DNA of 64,000 nt from contig NZ_AMRG01000005.1 of NCBI RefSeq assembly GCF_000299895.1, forward strand, positions 1 through 64,000, given 5' to 3'. Source of the stretch: Idiomarina xiamenensis 10-D-4 (lineage in GTDB: Bacteria > Pseudomonadota > Gammaproteobacteria > Enterobacterales > Alteromonadaceae). Position 1 is the stretch's first letter. Every line of letters begins with the position of its first letter. The notes under the pieces were generated by a model. That model worked only from the letters and a program-made list of their open reading frames with translations. It was not told where the DNA came from and did not search any database. This document shows, one piece after another, positions 62,976 to 64,000 of the stretch. The translations under genes were made by a program, and so were the position numbers.

Positions 62976-63919
62976 TCAAACGCTTCAATCAGATCTAAAG
63001 GGGTACCCGCGTAATCGCGGCTACCCCCGATCACATAAATCACGCCATTTAACAGCACCGCGGCACTGTCGTAACGGCCAACAAAGGGCAGTGCTAGCGA
63101 TTGCCATTGGTCGTGCTGAATATCGTAGCGCAGCACACTATCAAGCTGACTAAAATCACCGAACACATAAATGGCTTGCTGGCGCAGCACGGCGCTGCCT
63201 GCACTTAACGGATGCGGTGGTGGTGTGAGCGTTTGCCAACCCGCAGCAGCGTTACCTAAATCGAGCATTAACAGGTCTTGCAGCGGCGTTTCATAATCGT
63301 TACCGCTGACCGCGTAGAGTCGTCGCCGGTCGCTAACCAATTGTGTTTCACGGCTATCGGGTAGGGCATAGGTGCGGCGCCTTTGGTTGGCATCGAGTCG
63401 ATACAGCGTGACATGGTCCAGCAGATATAACTTATCGTCTTGTAAGTAGCTGCCACCGGCAACAAATAGCTGTTGGCCAAGCCGTGTTACGCCCGGGCGT
63501 TTGAGGTTTAATGGCAACCAATGCTGCTGCGTGACCTGCTGGGTTTGCGTATTGAATACCTCGACCGGCAGTGGGCTGTCGGCATTGGTCTGTTGCACAC
63601 TTTGCCCGCCGATCAAATAAATTAAATGACCGCCGTCCCAAACCGCGCGGTGATAACGTCGCGGCAGCGTGTGTTCAGGCAACAACTGACGCGCACCGCT
63701 GCGCGGGTCGATAATTTCGATATCACCGCTGATGCCATGCCCGGTCATGCCACCAAATACGTAAATCCGTGCGCTGTCGGCAGCGGCGGCATGCCCATAG
63801 CGAGCCACCAATAAATGCTGCAAGCCCGGGTTGTCACTATGCACGCTGCTGCACGCCAGCAAGCTAAAGCTGAGCGCTAGCATAAGTAGCCAGCGCATGA
63901 TGTGAGTGGGATTATCCAT
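62972..63919 (-). CDS. Kelch-repeat lipoprotein
   Basis: About 315 aa. Lipoprotein signal ending SLLACSS, then kelch-type repeats (IYVFGGMTGHGISG; LIYLIGGQSVQQ; LFVAGGSYLQDD; IYVFGDFSQL; VIYVIGGSRDYAG), forming a beta-propeller. The ATG at 63919 is used; 63898 is an alternative. Exported; function unknown. Confidence 0.82.
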   Translation of the reverse strand: MDNPTHIMRWLLMLALSFSLLACSSVHSDNPGLQHLLVARYGHAAAADSARIYVFGGMTGHGISGDIEIIDPRSGARQLLPEHTLPRRYHRAVWDGGHLIYLIGGQSVQQTNADSPLPVEVFNTQTQQVTQQHWLPLNLKRPGVTRLGQQLFVAGGSYLQDDKLYLLDHVTLYRLDANQRRRTYALPDSRETQLVSDRRRLYAVSGNDYETPLQDLLMLDLGNAAAGWQTLTPPPHPLSAGSAVLRQQAIYVFGDFSQLDSVLRYDIQHDQWQSLALPFVGRYDSAAVLLNGVIYVIGGSRDYAGTPLDLIEAFD

Positions 63920-64000
63920 GTGCTTAAGTCCGTGCAGTGGTTCTCGAATCAGCTTGCTGAAATCGAGAAGAGATAACACCGACTTTAGCAAATTCAGACA

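Overview
The window reads as chromosome of a free-living, probably marine gammaproteobacterium (Oceanospirillales/Alteromonadales type; inferred from gene families, not from a marker gene). GC content is moderate. The left end (1-2.5 kb) and 55-60.4 kb look more AT-rich than the rest, as expected for acquired DNA. No rRNA, tRNA, transposase or CRISPR array was seen.

Layout. (1) 1-13.7 kb is a defence island: an antiviral-type reverse transcriptase preceded by about 550 nt of structured non-coding sequence (DRT-like), a type I restriction-modification operon (XRE regulator, two different HsdM subunits, an unknown protein between them, HsdS, HsdR), a DUF3800 protein, a small zinc-ribbon protein and a Fic AMP-transferase. 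(2) 13.8-25.5 kb is metabolic and redox: a discoidin/di-heme lipoprotein, AraC and MocR regulators beside short-chain dehydrogenase, azoreductase and AhpD-like genes, an MFS pump with a TetR regulator, and a YahK-type alcohol dehydrogenase. (3) 25.5-30.3 kb is a nickel/peptide-type ABC importer whose binding-protein gene is frameshifted at a run of eight G. (4) 30.3-38 kb holds an ECF sigma factor fused to membrane helices, a hydrolase, YaiI, NnrS, PpiC, an SDR, a DUF1036 protein and an acetyl-CoA hydrolase/CoA-transferase family enzyme.

(5) The most notable region is 38-49 kb (possibly to 51.4 kb), a large R-body (refractile body) locus. Four tandem RebB-family genes (killing-trait family) sit among more than a dozen small, mostly unrecognised proteins and a sigma-54 activator without a sensor domain. 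I found four sigma-54 (-24/-12) promoter matches, each just upstream of a transcription unit of the cluster: an acetyltransferase, a 638-aa unknown protein, the rebB array and a leftward arm. Shared motifs between the left and right arms suggest the accessory proteins arose by internal duplication. The picture is an R-body regulon driven by its own enhancer-binding protein.

(6) 51.5-58.7 kb has a TonB-dependent receptor behind a met-box-like palindrome, a short membrane protein, and a beta-lactamase-fold hydrolase divergent from a CadC-like regulator with three 10-bp-spaced operator repeats between them. (7) 59.16-60.44 kb holds two integron gene cassettes with matching core sites and no integrase in view. 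(8) 60.5-64 kb holds a large lipoprotein, a YiaD-like OmpA lipoprotein and a kelch-repeat lipoprotein.

Three genes are frameshifted, two of them in 8-nt homopolymers (26191-26198 and 49776-49783). Sequencing error should be excluded before calling them pseudogenes.
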